21,824 bases of DNA from Zancudomyces culisetae (lineage: Eukaryota > Kickxellomycota > Harpellomycetes > Harpellales > Legeriomycetaceae). Below, in pieces: positions 1 to 9,458 of the stretch. Both the position numbers and the translations under genes were made by a program. How positions within the stretch are numbered: position 1 is the first letter of the stretch; each line of letters begins with the position of its first letter. The DNA lies in NCBI GenBank assembly GCA_001969505.1, contig LSSK01000175.1:1-21824 (forward strand), read 5' to 3'. The notes under the pieces are model-generated. The model made no database searches and was not told the DNA's origin. It saw only the letters and a program-made list of their open reading frames with translations.

Positions 1-2
1 CC

Positions 3-815
3 TGGGACCGCCGTGATGCCCGCCCGTCCAAGCCGTACTTCCGCGATCGAGCATATGCATACGCCAATTCTTCTTACTCCAACCCTGCTTACAGACGTTC
101 TCTCTATCCTCATTCGCGTGAATCTGATAAGGACTATCTTGATAGACGACTTCCTTATGACAGAGATAGAGAACGGGAACGGGAAAGGGAAAGAGAAAGG
201 GATCGTGATAGAGACGAAAGAGGTTTAGGAAGAGACAGAGATCGTGATAGAGACCGTGATAGAGAGCGGGATCGTTATTGGGATCGCGACCATTCGTTTT
301 CCCGTGACCGTTTCACTCCCTTTTCTTCAACTTCTAGACCTTACTCCTCCTCCAAATTCGGCTTACATTCTACCGATTCTAGCTCTACTCCTCCTTCTAT
401 TCCTCCCCCACCACCACCGCCTCCTCCCCCTCCTCCTCCACCTTCTCTTTCTTCTTCTGCATCGACTGCAACTACCAATGCTACACCACCAACAACAACA
501 ACACCAAATACTATCAATAACTCCAACACCGAATCTATATCTACTCCTCCAATCTCTACAAATTCAAATCTACCTCCAAACTCAACTACATCCTCCCTAT
601 CTCCTGCCCGTGATTGGCGTTCTACCTCCCCTGTATCACGTGTGCCAAAACTTGTTGATCGAGAACCCATTCATAACGAAAAATTCAAGAATAGAGAAAC
701 TTTACATTCTTCTCCAAAGTCTGAGTCTGGTGTACTGCTATCTTCTAATTTTGATCTTGTTCACTCTACCAATTCAAATGTATCTAATTTTTCCAAATCC
801 AACTATACTCCATAA
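3..815 (+). CDS. C-terminal part of an RD/RE-repeat, polyproline protein (5' end outside window)
   Basis: The frame beginning at base 3 is open from the window edge to TAA at 813-815 and encodes 270 residues with no start needed inside the window. The product is low-complexity and eukaryotic in style. A basic and aromatic stretch ([13 protein letters not shown]) is followed by about 45 residues of alternating Arg with Asp or Glu (residues about 55-105). An S/T/Y-rich linker and a run of 14 prolines (about residues 138-151) come next, then an S/T/N-rich tail. RD/RE and polyproline tracts are common in nuclear RNA-processing and transcription co-regulator proteins, so a nuclear role is an inference and no family is assigned. 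Oddity: just past the stop, the +1 frame continues the same S/T/N-rich style for about 12 codons (to about 850), which could mark a frame change near the natural C-terminus. AATAAA follows at 938. Codon choice is richer in C than the flanking DNA. Confidence 0.75.
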
Positions 816-937
816 TTCAAATCTTTCAACTACATCAACAACATTGACAATGATACGCAAAAAAAAAATAAAAAAGGCTTTTGTATTTTGATTTTATTTA
901 TCTACTTTTTTTATATTTATATTTTGTATTTGCAGAA

Positions 938-943
938 AATAAA
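938..943 (+). terminator. AATAAA poly(A)-type signal for the first gene
   Basis: AATAAA lies 123 nt after the stop of the RD/RE protein, in a T-rich and then A-rich tract typical of fungal 3' ends. Assignment is by position only. Confidence 0.4.
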
Positions 944-1250
944 GTATATAATGTTATTTAATTAATATGTAAAAAAAGAAAAGAAGATAAATAGTGGTTA
1001 GTAAAAAGAGGAAAACTGGGAGGAGGGGGGGATGGTGGGGATGGTGGGGGGAGGACAGGGTGATAAAATACGTAACTGTAACATGTGGTATATGCTTTCC
1101 CCTTTCCTCCACCCCATTCTTTTATCATCTCTTTCCTTTATTAATTCCACTTTGGTATCAATAGGTTTATAAAATATAACCCAACTTTTTTTTTTAACCA
1201 TTCTTGTGCTCTTTTGTATGCTAAATTTTCTAAAAATACAACTTTTTTAT

Positions 1251-1282
1251 CTATTTATTTATTTATTTATTTATTCATTTAT
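1251..1282. repeat. TTTA microsatellite
   Basis: About seven tandem TTTA/TTCA units in the intergenic region upstream of the aminopeptidase gene. Confidence 0.7.
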
Positions 1283-1817
1283 TTTCCATTCATTCCATTC
1301 CCAGGCTTTTTATTTTAGTTTTTTTGTTTTGTTACTTTAATAACAAAAACCCATTAATATTCACAAACCTTAATTAAACACCCCCCCCTCCCCCAACCCC
1401 ATTGTTCATTTACTTAAATTCACTCTGTATTTAATAAACAACGGTATTTGTTTCTCTCTTTTTGTTTTATAACCTTTTCTTTTAGTTCTTTTTATATATT
1501 ATATATATTATACCTACATACATACGTATATTGCTACGGAAAGAGTCAAAGGAAATAGAGATCAGAAAGAAAAGAAAAGAAAAGCAAGACGATCAAAAAA
1601 TATTATACACACAAGGGATTCCTTTTTACATCCCACAACAACACTTCTTCTTAAGCCTCTCTTTAAATAAATATTTAACAAAGGCGATAGCAACAAGAAT
1701 ATCGTTTTTGTTAAATCTTTTAAATTCATTCATACAATTACAGACTTTTGTACATTGTATATGCACAAAAATATCCTTTTTTTTCAAAATAAAAATAAAA
1801 AAGGCTAGTATATTAAA

Positions 1818-4800
1818 ATGAAGAGACGATCAACCTCTAGAAGCTCACGATTTGACGAATACCCTTTTCAAGAAATCGGAACTAGTAAGTCACTTTTTTC
1901 TTTTTCTTGTTTGGTTTGTCGAGTTATACATATATATATATATATACATTTGGATGTCTTTTTTTTATAAAAAGAAAAACCAACAACAATGAATAAAAAC
2001 ACCTGTTATAAATATAATGACAGTACTGTTATTTTTACCTTGTCATTTTTTTTTCGGGTTGCTTTGTATATATTCGATTTTAGTTCCCTTTTAAAATATA
2101 TGAAGAAAGAAAAAGGAAGAGTGATAGTGAGAGTTAGAGTGAGAGTGAGAGTAACAAGAACAAAAAAATCGAACGATGATACTTTAAATTGAATATGCTT
2201 AAAAAAAATTAAAAAAAGATTTTGTTGGTATATTTTTCAAAGTATACTTGCTCATTTTGACAAGGAATTACATGGGCGAGGTGCTTTTTTTTTAAACACT
2301 TTTTTTGTACGTGAGTGTATGTGTCAATGTGTCAATGTGTGGATGTGTGGATGTGTGGATGTGTGGATGTGTGTGATTATCCATTGATTTTTTTCTGGGA
2401 ATTACTGGTTTAAAGAATGGATTAACTTGCGAAATAATCAATATGCTTGGTATTTCTAAATCCCCAAGAGTTAAAAAAGTACATCAAACCAAAAAAAACA
2501 AAAAAACATCCTTTAAAACCCCAAGTTGTCCTTGAGAAATGACAGGAGAGTGTGAGTGTGAGTGTGAGTGTGAGAGAGTGAGAAAAAGAGACAAAAAGTT
2601 GATTGAGTTTGTGTGTGGATCCATGAAAACCGAGTGTTTTGGTATTGCAGGTTTAATTAATTTAGAGATGAAAATTGGTATTGACACGTCCTTTGCTTTT
2701 TTATTTTTATATTCATTTTTGGATAATTTGGTGGTTATTGGTAAACTCAGTTATTCCAAAAACCTATACCGTATCTATAAAAAAAACATAAAAAAAATCC
2801 CCCCGCTAATTAAAAAGAGTGATAATCACGGATAAAAGTTTTGAAACTCAATTTTGTTAGTTTTAAAAGTTTGGAATTACGTTAAATTTCGTAATACCAA
2901 TTGAAAATACGAGTTTTATAGCGTCTAATCCCGCCTTTATAAACTAAAACAAAAACAAAAACAAAAGCTAAAACGAAAACGTAAACGTAAACATAGTATA
3001 AAAGTGGAAATAAAAAGTAAAATAATAATAATAATAATAATATATAGGTTTGGAGTTTGAAGAGGATATAATTAGTCAAGTAATTGAAAAAAAGAAAAAG
3101 TCAAATCGGTTGAAATATATTGTAGGCCTATTGGTGGTAATTCTGGTACTAGGAGTATTTATAAACACAACAAACAAACAAAAGATGACTAGCCACAAAA
3201 GTCAAACTGCAAGCAGAGTTGAGGAGGTAGAGGACAGAGAAATCCTTCCAGCATCTGTCAAGCCCGTTCATTATGATTTGAGTTTGACGCCAGATCTTGA
3301 AAAACTGGAATTTGAGGGACAAGTAGCCATTGACCTTGAGGTTAAGGAAGCCACCGACAAAATAGTGTTGAATTCCAATGAGTTGACAATCAAACAGGTC
3401 GTAGTGGAATCAAGCAGTGAAGGACAACAGACCAAAACACAGGAAGTAGCAAAGGGTAAGTACGATGTGGATCCCGAAATGGAAAGACTCACCATCCAGC
3501 TCGATGAAAAGTTGCAAGTAGGAAGCAAAACCGTGTTGAAACTCAAGTTTTCAGGTGTACTAAACGACTTGATGGTCGGGTTCTACCGAAGCAAGTATAC
3601 CGATGGCCAGGGTAATGAAAAAAACATGGCAACAACACAGTTTGAACCAACTGATGCACGACGAGCATTCCCATGTTGGGACGAGCCAGCTTTAAAGGCC
3701 ACATTTACAGTGACACTGCATGTGCCAAAGGGACTCACTGCCTTATCAAACATGGAGGTGGAAAGTGATCAGGAAGGTAGTAACGGATTGCGAGAAGTTC
3801 GGTTCGAAAAGACACCAATAATGTCAACCTATTTGCTAGCATTTGTGGTAGGAGAATTGGAATATATCGAGGCATATACCAGTGGAAAATTCAACGAGAA
3901 ACCAATCCGATGCCGAATTTACACACCGCCAGGACAGAGTGAGCGAGGACAGTTTGCATTGGATGTAACAGTTAAAGTATTGGAGTACTTTGCAGAGATC
4001 TTTGGAATAGCATACCCACTTCCCAAGATGGACCAGGTAGCAGTACCAGATTTTGAAGCCGGTGCCATGGAGAACTGGGGATTGGTGACATACCGCACAA
4101 TAGCGCTATTGGTAGACGAGAAAAACAGTGGATCACGAGCCAAACAGCAAGTAGCAGCAACAGTTAGTCACGAGTTGGCACATCAGTGGTTTGGAAACCT
4201 GGTAACTATGGAGTGGTGGAGCGAGCTGTGGCTTAACGAAGGGTTTGCAACATGGGTTGGAAACTTGGCTGTGGATTATGTATTCCCAGAGTGGCAAACA
4301 TGGACTCAATTCTTGGTTGATGATTACTCGCGTGCACTGACTATGGATTCGATGCGATCTTCGCATGCCATCCAAGTGCCTGTCAAACGACCAGCCGACA
4401 TTAGTCAGATTTTTGATATTATCTCGTACTCCAAGGGTGCCAGTACAATTCGTATGTTGAGTGCGTATTTGGGACTGGATACGTTTTTGCAAGGTATTCG
4501 CTTATATTTAAGCAGACACAAGTATGATAATGCCTCAACTGATGATTTGTGGGCTGCACTTTCAGAGACTTCAGGCCGTGATGTCGCCAAGTTTATGAAA
4601 TTGTGGACTAAAACAGTTGGATATCCTCTGCTGACTGTCTCAGCTTCAGAAAACAGCACCACCAACAACAACAGCATTACAGTTACACAATCTCGGTTCC
4701 TTTCTAGTGGCCATGCCACCCCAGAAGAAGATACTACTGTCTGGTGGGTTCCATTGTTGATGAGCACTGGTGTTGATGGAAGTAGTGGTGGCCAAATTGC

Positions 4801-5890
4801 AGACGCTGTTTTGTCTACCCGTTCCGCCGAAATCCCACTTCCTGCAAACTTTACAAACGAATGGTACAAACTAAACACAGGAACCGTCAGTTTGGTGCGA
4901 GTCAAATACCCTGATGCCGCAATCAGCCGACTATCTGCAGCCATTGAACAAGGCAAATTGGCATTGAACGACCGTATTGGTCTAGTGGCAGATGCTGGTG
5001 CTCTAGCTTATTCAGGCCATAGCAAGACCAGCCATTTCCTGACCCTGTTGCTATCATTTAAGGATGAAGACAATCTAGTTGTATGGCAAGAAATCGCTAT
5101 TCGTCTCGAAGCACTCATGAGCGCTTGGAATGAAGAACCCGATTCCACCATCGACAAACTCAAGAATCTGCAACGTTCGTTGTTTGCTGGTCTAGTTGCC
5201 CGTGTCGGCTGGGAACCAACTCCTGGCGAAGACTCGCTGACTTCTCGACTTCGATCGCTAGCTATCCGCGCTGCTGGAATGGCTGGCGACCAAGCCATCA
5301 TTGACGAAGCAAAACGCCGCTTCAACCGATTCTTGGTTGACGACGACTCCTCAGCTTTGCATTCCGATCTGCGTGCCCCTGTCTTTGCTCTAGCTATTTA
5401 TTACGGCGGACTTGACCAATACAACCTGGTCAAAAACTACTACCTCAACACTTCTTTGCCAATGGACCAACGCATCATTGCTCTCAACAGTCTGGGCTCT
5501 ACCAACAACCCCGACATTGCCAAACTTACCCTTGACTTTGTCTTGTCTGACCATGTCCGCAGCCAAGATCTGTACAACGGTCTTCTCTATCTTTCTACCC
5601 ACAAAAATACCCGCTCCCTACTATGGAACTGGTATACTTCCAATTACGAAATGTTGCTTGATCGTTACCGCGCATCCATGGCCAGCTTGGGTATTATGGT
5701 CAAAATCTGTGCTGGTGAGTTCAGCTCAACTGCCCAAGCCGATCTTGTCTCTGCTTTCTTTGACGACAAAGATACTTCCAAGTTCTCTAGAGCTTTGGAT
5801 CAGACTCTAGAACGCATTAGAGCTAAAGCTGCTTGGGTATCTCGTGATCGTTCTGATGTTGACTCTTGGTTGGCCTCCCATAACTATTAA
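1818..5890 (+). CDS. Membrane-anchored M1-family zinc aminopeptidase, two exons
   Basis: Removes N-terminal residues from peptides using one zinc ion. Model: exon 1 is 1818-1884, with ATG and 22 codons plus one base; the intron is 1885-3047, with donor GTAAGT and acceptor TATATAG; exon 2 is 3048-5890. Phases match and give 969 aa. The uninterrupted frame in exon 2 has no upstream ATG, so exon 1 is needed for the anchor. Visible features: a short basic cytosolic tail, KKKK then one membrane segment at about residues 46-62 (type II topology), the M1 N-terminal domain from about 95, GAMEN at 361-365, zinc motif HELAH at 397-401 with third ligand E420 in NEGF, probable catalytic Tyr483 (SYSKGAS), and an ERAP1-C-like helical domain after about 600. 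Yeast Ape2/Aap1 and aminopeptidase N belong to this family. Length and motifs are intact. An in-frame ATG at 3185 (residue 69) could give a soluble 901-aa form. The gene is convergent with the next one. Confidence 0.93.
2318..2376. repeat. GTGTCAAT/GTGTGGAT minisatellite inside the intron
   Basis: Octamer repeats: two GTGTCAAT-type units followed by four or five GTGTGGAT units, within the aminopeptidase intron. Confidence 0.8.
2547..2580 (+). repeat. Tandem GTGAGT hexamers inside the intron
   Basis: Several consecutive GTGAGT units, each a perfect 5' splice-site consensus, followed by GAGAGTGAGA. A related GAGAGT/GTGAGA tract lies at about 2121-2156. Confidence 0.75.
2997..3004 (+). promoter_or_regulatory. 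TATA box near the 3' end of the aminopeptidase intron
   Basis: TATAAAAG, 44 nt before the acceptor and about 180 nt before the in-frame ATG at 3185. It could drive a short transcript for a soluble enzyme lacking the membrane anchor. Evidence is motif and spacing only. Confidence 0.3.
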
Positions 5891-5924
5891 TTTACTTTAT
5901 TTTTTCTCTCTTTGATTCTATTTT

Positions 5925-5975
5925 ATTTTATTCTATTCTACTCTATTCTATTCTATCATATCCTATCCTATCCTA
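5925..5975. repeat. CTATT/CTATC pentamer repeat in the aminopeptidase 3' UTR
   Basis: About ten imperfect pentamers (TTCTA, then TCCTA) directly after the stop codon. Confidence 0.75.
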
Positions 5976-5992
5976 ATTTACCCCTTTTTAAA

Positions 5993-5998
5993 AATAAA
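5993..5998 (+). terminator. AATAAA poly(A)-type signal of the aminopeptidase gene
   Basis: AATAAA lies 103 nt after the TAA at 5888-5890, in the short convergent intergenic space before the next gene's stop at 6097. Confidence 0.45.
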
Positions 5999-6096
5999 TA
6001 TTCTCAAAATCCCTCTCGTTTCTCCTTTCTCTCTCTTTCCCTCACAATCTCCTCCTTTCGCTTTTATTTTCGCTTTTATTTTTAAATTTTATTTTT

Positions 6097-6456
6097 TTAT
6101 TGTTCGTTTTCTTTTCCTTTTTGCTCTCCACTACCATGTTGCTGGTAATAGTATCCTGCTGGAACCTTTAAATCCAATTCTTTAACCTTTTGTCTTCCTG
6201 CGCCTCCACCGATACCACTGTTTCCATCTGTAGGAAGAACTTGTTGTAGATAGTCACTGAATTTCAATCCGCCATATCCAATTCCCATCATTACCAATCC
6301 AAGCATAATCCGATATTTGGGTTGAACCGCCTTGTATGTTTTCCAAAATCCAATTCCTCCTTCGCTTACATTTACCTTACTCTCCCCGGGAATCGGTTTG
6401 GATTTTATATTTTCGTTTTGGTATTTGCCATTACCTTTTGCCTTGTATTGTTTCAT
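6097..6456 (-). CDS. Small conserved-type fungal single-pass membrane protein
   Basis: 119 aa. A basic, polar N-terminus of about 35 residues is followed by FWKTYKAVQPKYR, one membrane segment at about residues 50-65 (IMLGLVMMGIGYGGLKF), then SDYLQ, a Gly-rich linker and a charged tail ending in KGKENEQ. The pattern of a short KxxxPKxR lead, a hydrophobic helix and an (L/F)SD-type end resembles small uncharacterised fungal proteins often predicted to be mitochondrial. That resemblance is from memory of the family and is not tested. ATG at 6456 is the first in frame. The stop is 207 nt from the convergent aminopeptidase stop. TTTATT tracts at 6061-6100 can serve as its 3' signals. Upstream lies (TTTATG)n at 6468-6486. 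Function unknown. Confidence 0.7.
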   Translation of the reverse strand: MKQYKAKGNGKYQNENIKSKPIPGESKVNVSEGGIGFWKTYKAVQPKYRIMLGLVMMGIGYGGLKFSDYLQQVLPTDGNSGIGGGAGRQKVKELDLKVPAGYYYQQHGSGEQKGKENEQ

Positions 6457-6719
6457 TTTTCTTGTATGTTTATGTTTATGTTTATATTTTTCACTTTTTC
6501 ACTTTAAAACTGATTTGTATTAGAGATTTTATTTATAAATACAATCAAGTTGACAAGTAAAAAAAAAATATTTTAATATCACAAGATTCTAATTATCTAA
6601 ATCTATTAATTATCTACTACCCAGATTAAAATATTTTCTCTCCCGATTTCTCACCCTACATTACCTTGCTCAAAAAATCGTTAAACATTAAACAAGAAAT
6701 AACAGATATTAGCCTTTAT
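6457..6719. other. Promoter-side intergenic region of the 6097-6456 gene
   Basis: AT-rich, with a TTTATG repeat at 6468-6486 and no gene seen. It ends where similarity to the downstream duplicate begins. Confidence 0.4.
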
Positions 6720-7140
6720 AAGGTTTCAAGTTCTCTTTATTATTTTGATTTTGATTTTTTAAAAGATCTACTTTAGATATAATTCAACTCATTGATATTG
6801 ACTTGAAATTATTTGCTTAGTTTTATGGCAATAAGGCAATTCATATAAACTATTATTTAAGAAATGCTTTTGACTAAGAATTAATATTGGTCAAATGTTT
6901 GTATACGGATAAGCGGAGATGACAGTTTTATTAAATGGTAAAATGCATCATAAAATAAATACAAAAAACCCTAAAGAAAATACATCTCCAAAATAATGTA
7001 AACAGTTAAATCGTGTCTCCGATAGTACTTTACAGGCTGGGATTGCTCGTAAAATGTCTGTTCAATCCTTCGTTATGCAAACTATTGACTTTATTGTCCT
7101 TTAACTCCTTTTTCTCGAATTTTTCCTGGGGACGAGTATT

Positions 7141-7555
7141 TTAGTCGATAAATATACCTTGTTTCTCATTTTTCCAGTTCGTTAAACTTTGCTTATCGTA
7201 TTTGGCCCTTAGTTCGAGTAGCTTTAATTTCGACTCGATTCTGAGCTGTTTATTCATTCTCTCACTTCTCATTTTCTCAATAACGTAGTCTTTGTAAAAG
7301 GATACGAGGAACAGGAGTATCACAGGAACCTCGATTATTAATACTTCGCTATAAGTGAAAAAAAACTTGATAGTATTGAATAAAAAGTCAAATATATATA
7401 ATACACTAGGTCTTATAAATATTATAAAAAATATGATGTTTGTTAGCCTCTTTATCGTGGTTGACGATGATCTTTTTATACTTGAAGAGGTTGCCATATT
7501 CAGTACCGGTGAAGTTTTTATTCCAGTTGTAGATATATTCTATACTTGTTAATTT
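7141..7555 (-). CDS. Copy A: last two exons of a spliced membrane-protein gene of unknown function
   Basis: Model: exon 7407-7555, intron 7349-7406 (58 nt; donor GTGTAT, acceptor CACTTATAG), last exon 7141-7348. The joined frame contains NWNKNFTGTEY and FKYKK, then a hydrophobic segment (VLIIEVPVILLFLVSFY) and a Lys/Arg/Glu-rich helix with KLKLLELRAKYDK to the stop. The support is comparative. Copy B shows the same residues in the same frame upstream (silent changes TAC/TAT, ACT/ACA, AAC/AAT), and its own intron of different length and phase restores the same downstream frame. The simple ATG frame at 7497 reads the upstream exon in the wrong frame and is probably an artefact. The true start lies further upstream (candidate exons at 7700-7760, 8345-8605 and 8849-8995) and was not resolved. 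Family not recognised. Confidence 0.6.
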
Positions 7556-7752
7556 CTTTTAATAAACAGATCTGAAAGGTGTTTTATCAAATATAGTGGT
7601 CTTTATTATCATCTATACAAAGATTAACAATTTTTAAAAATGGATAGTGCGTTGAATGAGCAAATTTATTGGATTTGGTAAGAAATTATAAGATGGAAAT
7701 ACTTGTTAAATGTGATACTACAAAGGCAGTATAATTGTTTATATTGTTTTTT

Positions 7753-7806
7753 TTGTGGTGCTAGCATTGCAGTGAAAGTTTAGCATTAGTAAATTCTTCA
7801 TCAAAG
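7753..7806 (-). other. 54-nt block identical in both duplicate copies (copy A)
   Basis: Identical to 16641-16694 without a mismatch, although flanking DNA has diverged. On the minus strand it holds TTTACTAATGCTAAAC and then ATGCTAG, which reads as branchpoint plus 3' splice site for an exon starting at 7760 (CAC CAC ..., with in-frame similarity in both copies). Alternatively it ends a 43-codon frame (7761-7892) that is indel-free between copies. Confidence 0.55.
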
Positions 7807-8344
7807 TCAGTTTTATTTATTTTGCCAGTGTTGAAAAAAGGAATTGAAAGTAAAACAACTTGAAAACTAGCTATATTTTTCAAACAACGGTCTTACATTT
7901 GGTAGATTATTATTACAGTTTGATGTAATTTATCCTGAATGCCAAGTATTTTTATTTATAGTTTCTTTTTGTTGAAATGTAAATAAGTCTTTGGGTATAG
8001 TTTTAAATTAGTAATATGCTGTGGTTTTGATCTCTTGAAACCCAAACAAACAGTTTAGTTGTAAAAATAAAGAATATTGATGTTTAAATATTAACAAATA
8101 AATACCAAAAATACTAAATAATTGAGCTTCATTTTAAATACAAGACCTAAATCTGGTTTTAAGAGATAATAGATGGTTGTAACTCTACACACTGATTTTC
8201 TTGTACGAGTTTTTTTCACTTTTCTTTACAAGTGTTATTTAATAAAGATCATTTACTTTGTATATAAACAATATAATTTCTGTATCAAGATTCAGTTTTT
8301 TATGTCAGATATCTAAAAGAAAACACATAACCTAGTTATTGATC

Positions 8345-8605
8345 TTAGAGTTCATGTACAAACATCCAATTACCAATATGAGTAACTCTAAACCAAAACA
8401 TAATTGGATTTTTGGTTTTATAATAGAAGCTTAATTTATGCTTATACTCAGGTTCTGTTACACACTTTTTGCATCAATTTATTTATTATTAAATTCAACA
8501 AGGTTTAGCTCACTATATCAGTCATTTAAGCTCTACAAAAATTATAAACTCACCATCTAGTTCTTTGTTCGATATACTTTCTAGGAATTCTAAATATGTT
8601 GTTGA
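8345..8605 (-). CDS. Copy A: two candidate upstream exons of the duplicated gene
   Basis: Model: exon 8554-8605, intron 8455-8553 (99 nt; donor GTGAGT, GCTAAAC branch motif, acceptor AACAG), exon 8345-8454. The splice sites and the GAGCTAAACC motif are matched in copy B. The joined reading gives FLESISNKELD, EPEYKHKLSF and then MFWFRVTHIGNWMF. Copy B keeps the frame on both sides of the intron (LFESMVHRALD, EPEYQHKLS, MFWFRITIIGNWMF). The downstream limit at TAA 8345-8347 is the end of the open frame. A donor may lie earlier, for example GTAATT at about 8376. Probably the N-terminal half of the gene ending at 7141. Function unknown. Confidence 0.4.
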
Positions 8606-8848
8606 CTATAATGAATCTAATTATGGTATATATATTTACCGAATTTAAACCCCAAACACACTAGAATTTCGGTAGTCGTAATATCATTTTTTTTCTTTCT
8701 TTATATTTACCTTTTTCGTTAAATTCCCTCGTCCAACAAAACTCGATTTATCTTTTATAAGGTACCATTTCAACTAGGCCTTAACTTAAAAATTATATTT
8801 TTCGAAAATATCAGGAATTTGTCTAGAAACATTAATATCTTCCCACTA

Positions 8849-8995
8849 CAACATATTAATGTTGTTCTTGTCAGTATTTTTCATGGAAATTATCAAAAGT
8901 ATGTATTTGTTATCACCGAATGCATATTTACTTGCAACTATTACATTTGAGGACGGAAGGAGTAAGGTAGAGGAAACAATTATATCAACACTTTT
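8849..8995 (-). other. Candidate 5' exon of copy A
   Basis: A 49-codon frame on the minus strand between stops, with protein-like composition (SSTLLLPSSNVIVASKYAFGD) just upstream of the 8554-8605 exon. The matching place in copy B (17730-17942) also holds an open frame, with loose similarity around a D-x-x-Y pattern. No ATG at its head and no clear donor, so the assignment is weak. Confidence 0.25.
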
Positions 8996-9458
8996 TTATT
9001 TTCTTTATAGAAGGTCACTGTTAAATAACTGTATCTGACCTTGATATTTCATCTTGCAATTTATTATAGATGGTTTGTTTTTGAGTATTTATAACATCAG
9101 ACATATAAAATATTTAATTTTTTACAATAGTAAACGCCTAAATATACGAAACTATGAATATCTAAAAACAAATTAGCCGTGCGAGTCGTGCGAGTTTTGA
9201 TTATGTTAGCTGGTAAGTATGAAACTTTATGTCCAGCAATACACACATAAACTAAATTTTAAAGCTGCAATAACTAGACTATAAAAGTATTACTATTTAC
9301 TAATACAATACTACACTTATTATACATAGTACTCTGATAACATAAAAAAAGTATAAATACTTATAAATTCCTTGTAGAATTCTTTTTTCAAAGCTTCAAA
9401 AACCTTGAGAAAATTATCTTTGAGAAAAGGAAACGTTTCTTGAAATTATAAAATAGAA
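8996..9458. other. AT-rich spacer with one good donor site
   Basis: No gene can be supported. A GC-richer patch at 9178-9212 reads on the plus strand as a short hydrophobic frame (VRVVRVLIMLA) running into a GTAAGT donor at 9213. It could be a signal-peptide exon for the downstream secreted-type frames, with ATG at 9203 the only start. Confidence 0.25.

Larger units (their letters stand above)
816..1817. other. Intergenic region: 3' UTR of the first gene and promoter/5' UTR of the aminopeptidase
   Basis: No supported gene. It holds homopolymer and simple tracts: G-rich at 1020-1060, TTTA repeats at 1251-1282, a C-run at 1380-1396, and a TATATATTATA stretch at about 1494-1510. The last 300 nt are pyrimidine- and A-rich, as expected of a 5' leader. 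A frame at 1531-1821 is Lys/Ile/Phe-rich and looks like chance in AT-rich DNA. Confidence 0.5.
1885..3047 (+). other. Large first intron of the aminopeptidase gene (1163 nt)
   Basis: It is bounded by GTAAGT and TATATAG and joins exons in phase 1, so codon 23 (Ser) is split as A|GT. It is far longer than the other introns inferred in this window (about 53-105 nt). Inside are GTGTGGAT and GTGAGT tandem repeats, an AAT repeat just before the acceptor, a GCTAAAAC motif at about 2967 as a weak branchpoint candidate, and a TATA box near the 3' end. No gene is seen inside it on either strand. Confidence 0.8.
6720..8850. repeat. Duplicated locus, copy A
   Basis: Collinear and in the same orientation as 15360-17720. 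Anchors, A versus B: AGTTTTATGG at about 6818/15446, a CCGGTGAAGTTTTTATTCCA block at 7506/16347, a perfectly identical 54-nt block at 7753/16641, an identical 29-nt block at 7827/16715, a CTAAACCAAAACATAAT block at 8388/17247, a TACTCAGGTTCTGT block at 8445/17304, and ACTCACCATCTAG at 8548/17412. Spacing between anchors is nearly preserved, and the sequence between them is diverged with small indels. The edges fade gradually. No terminal repeats or target-site duplications were seen, so this looks like an old segmental or tandem gene duplication and not a transposon. Confidence 0.85.

Noticed and set aside
244-891. 215-aa plus-strand frame and the overlapping minus-strand frame 341-670 with a glycine run
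   Set aside because: Both are other-frame readings of the RD/RE and polyproline coding sequence open from base 3. Leu- and Gly-runs come from the CCT/CCA repeats.
1531-1821. 96-aa plus-strand frame upstream of the aminopeptidase
   Set aside because: Lys/Ile/Phe-rich chance frame in leader sequence that overlaps the true ATG in another frame.
4405-4956. 183-aa minus-strand frame and other antisense frames within the aminopeptidase
   Set aside because: Shadows of a strongly supported M1 aminopeptidase on the opposite strand.
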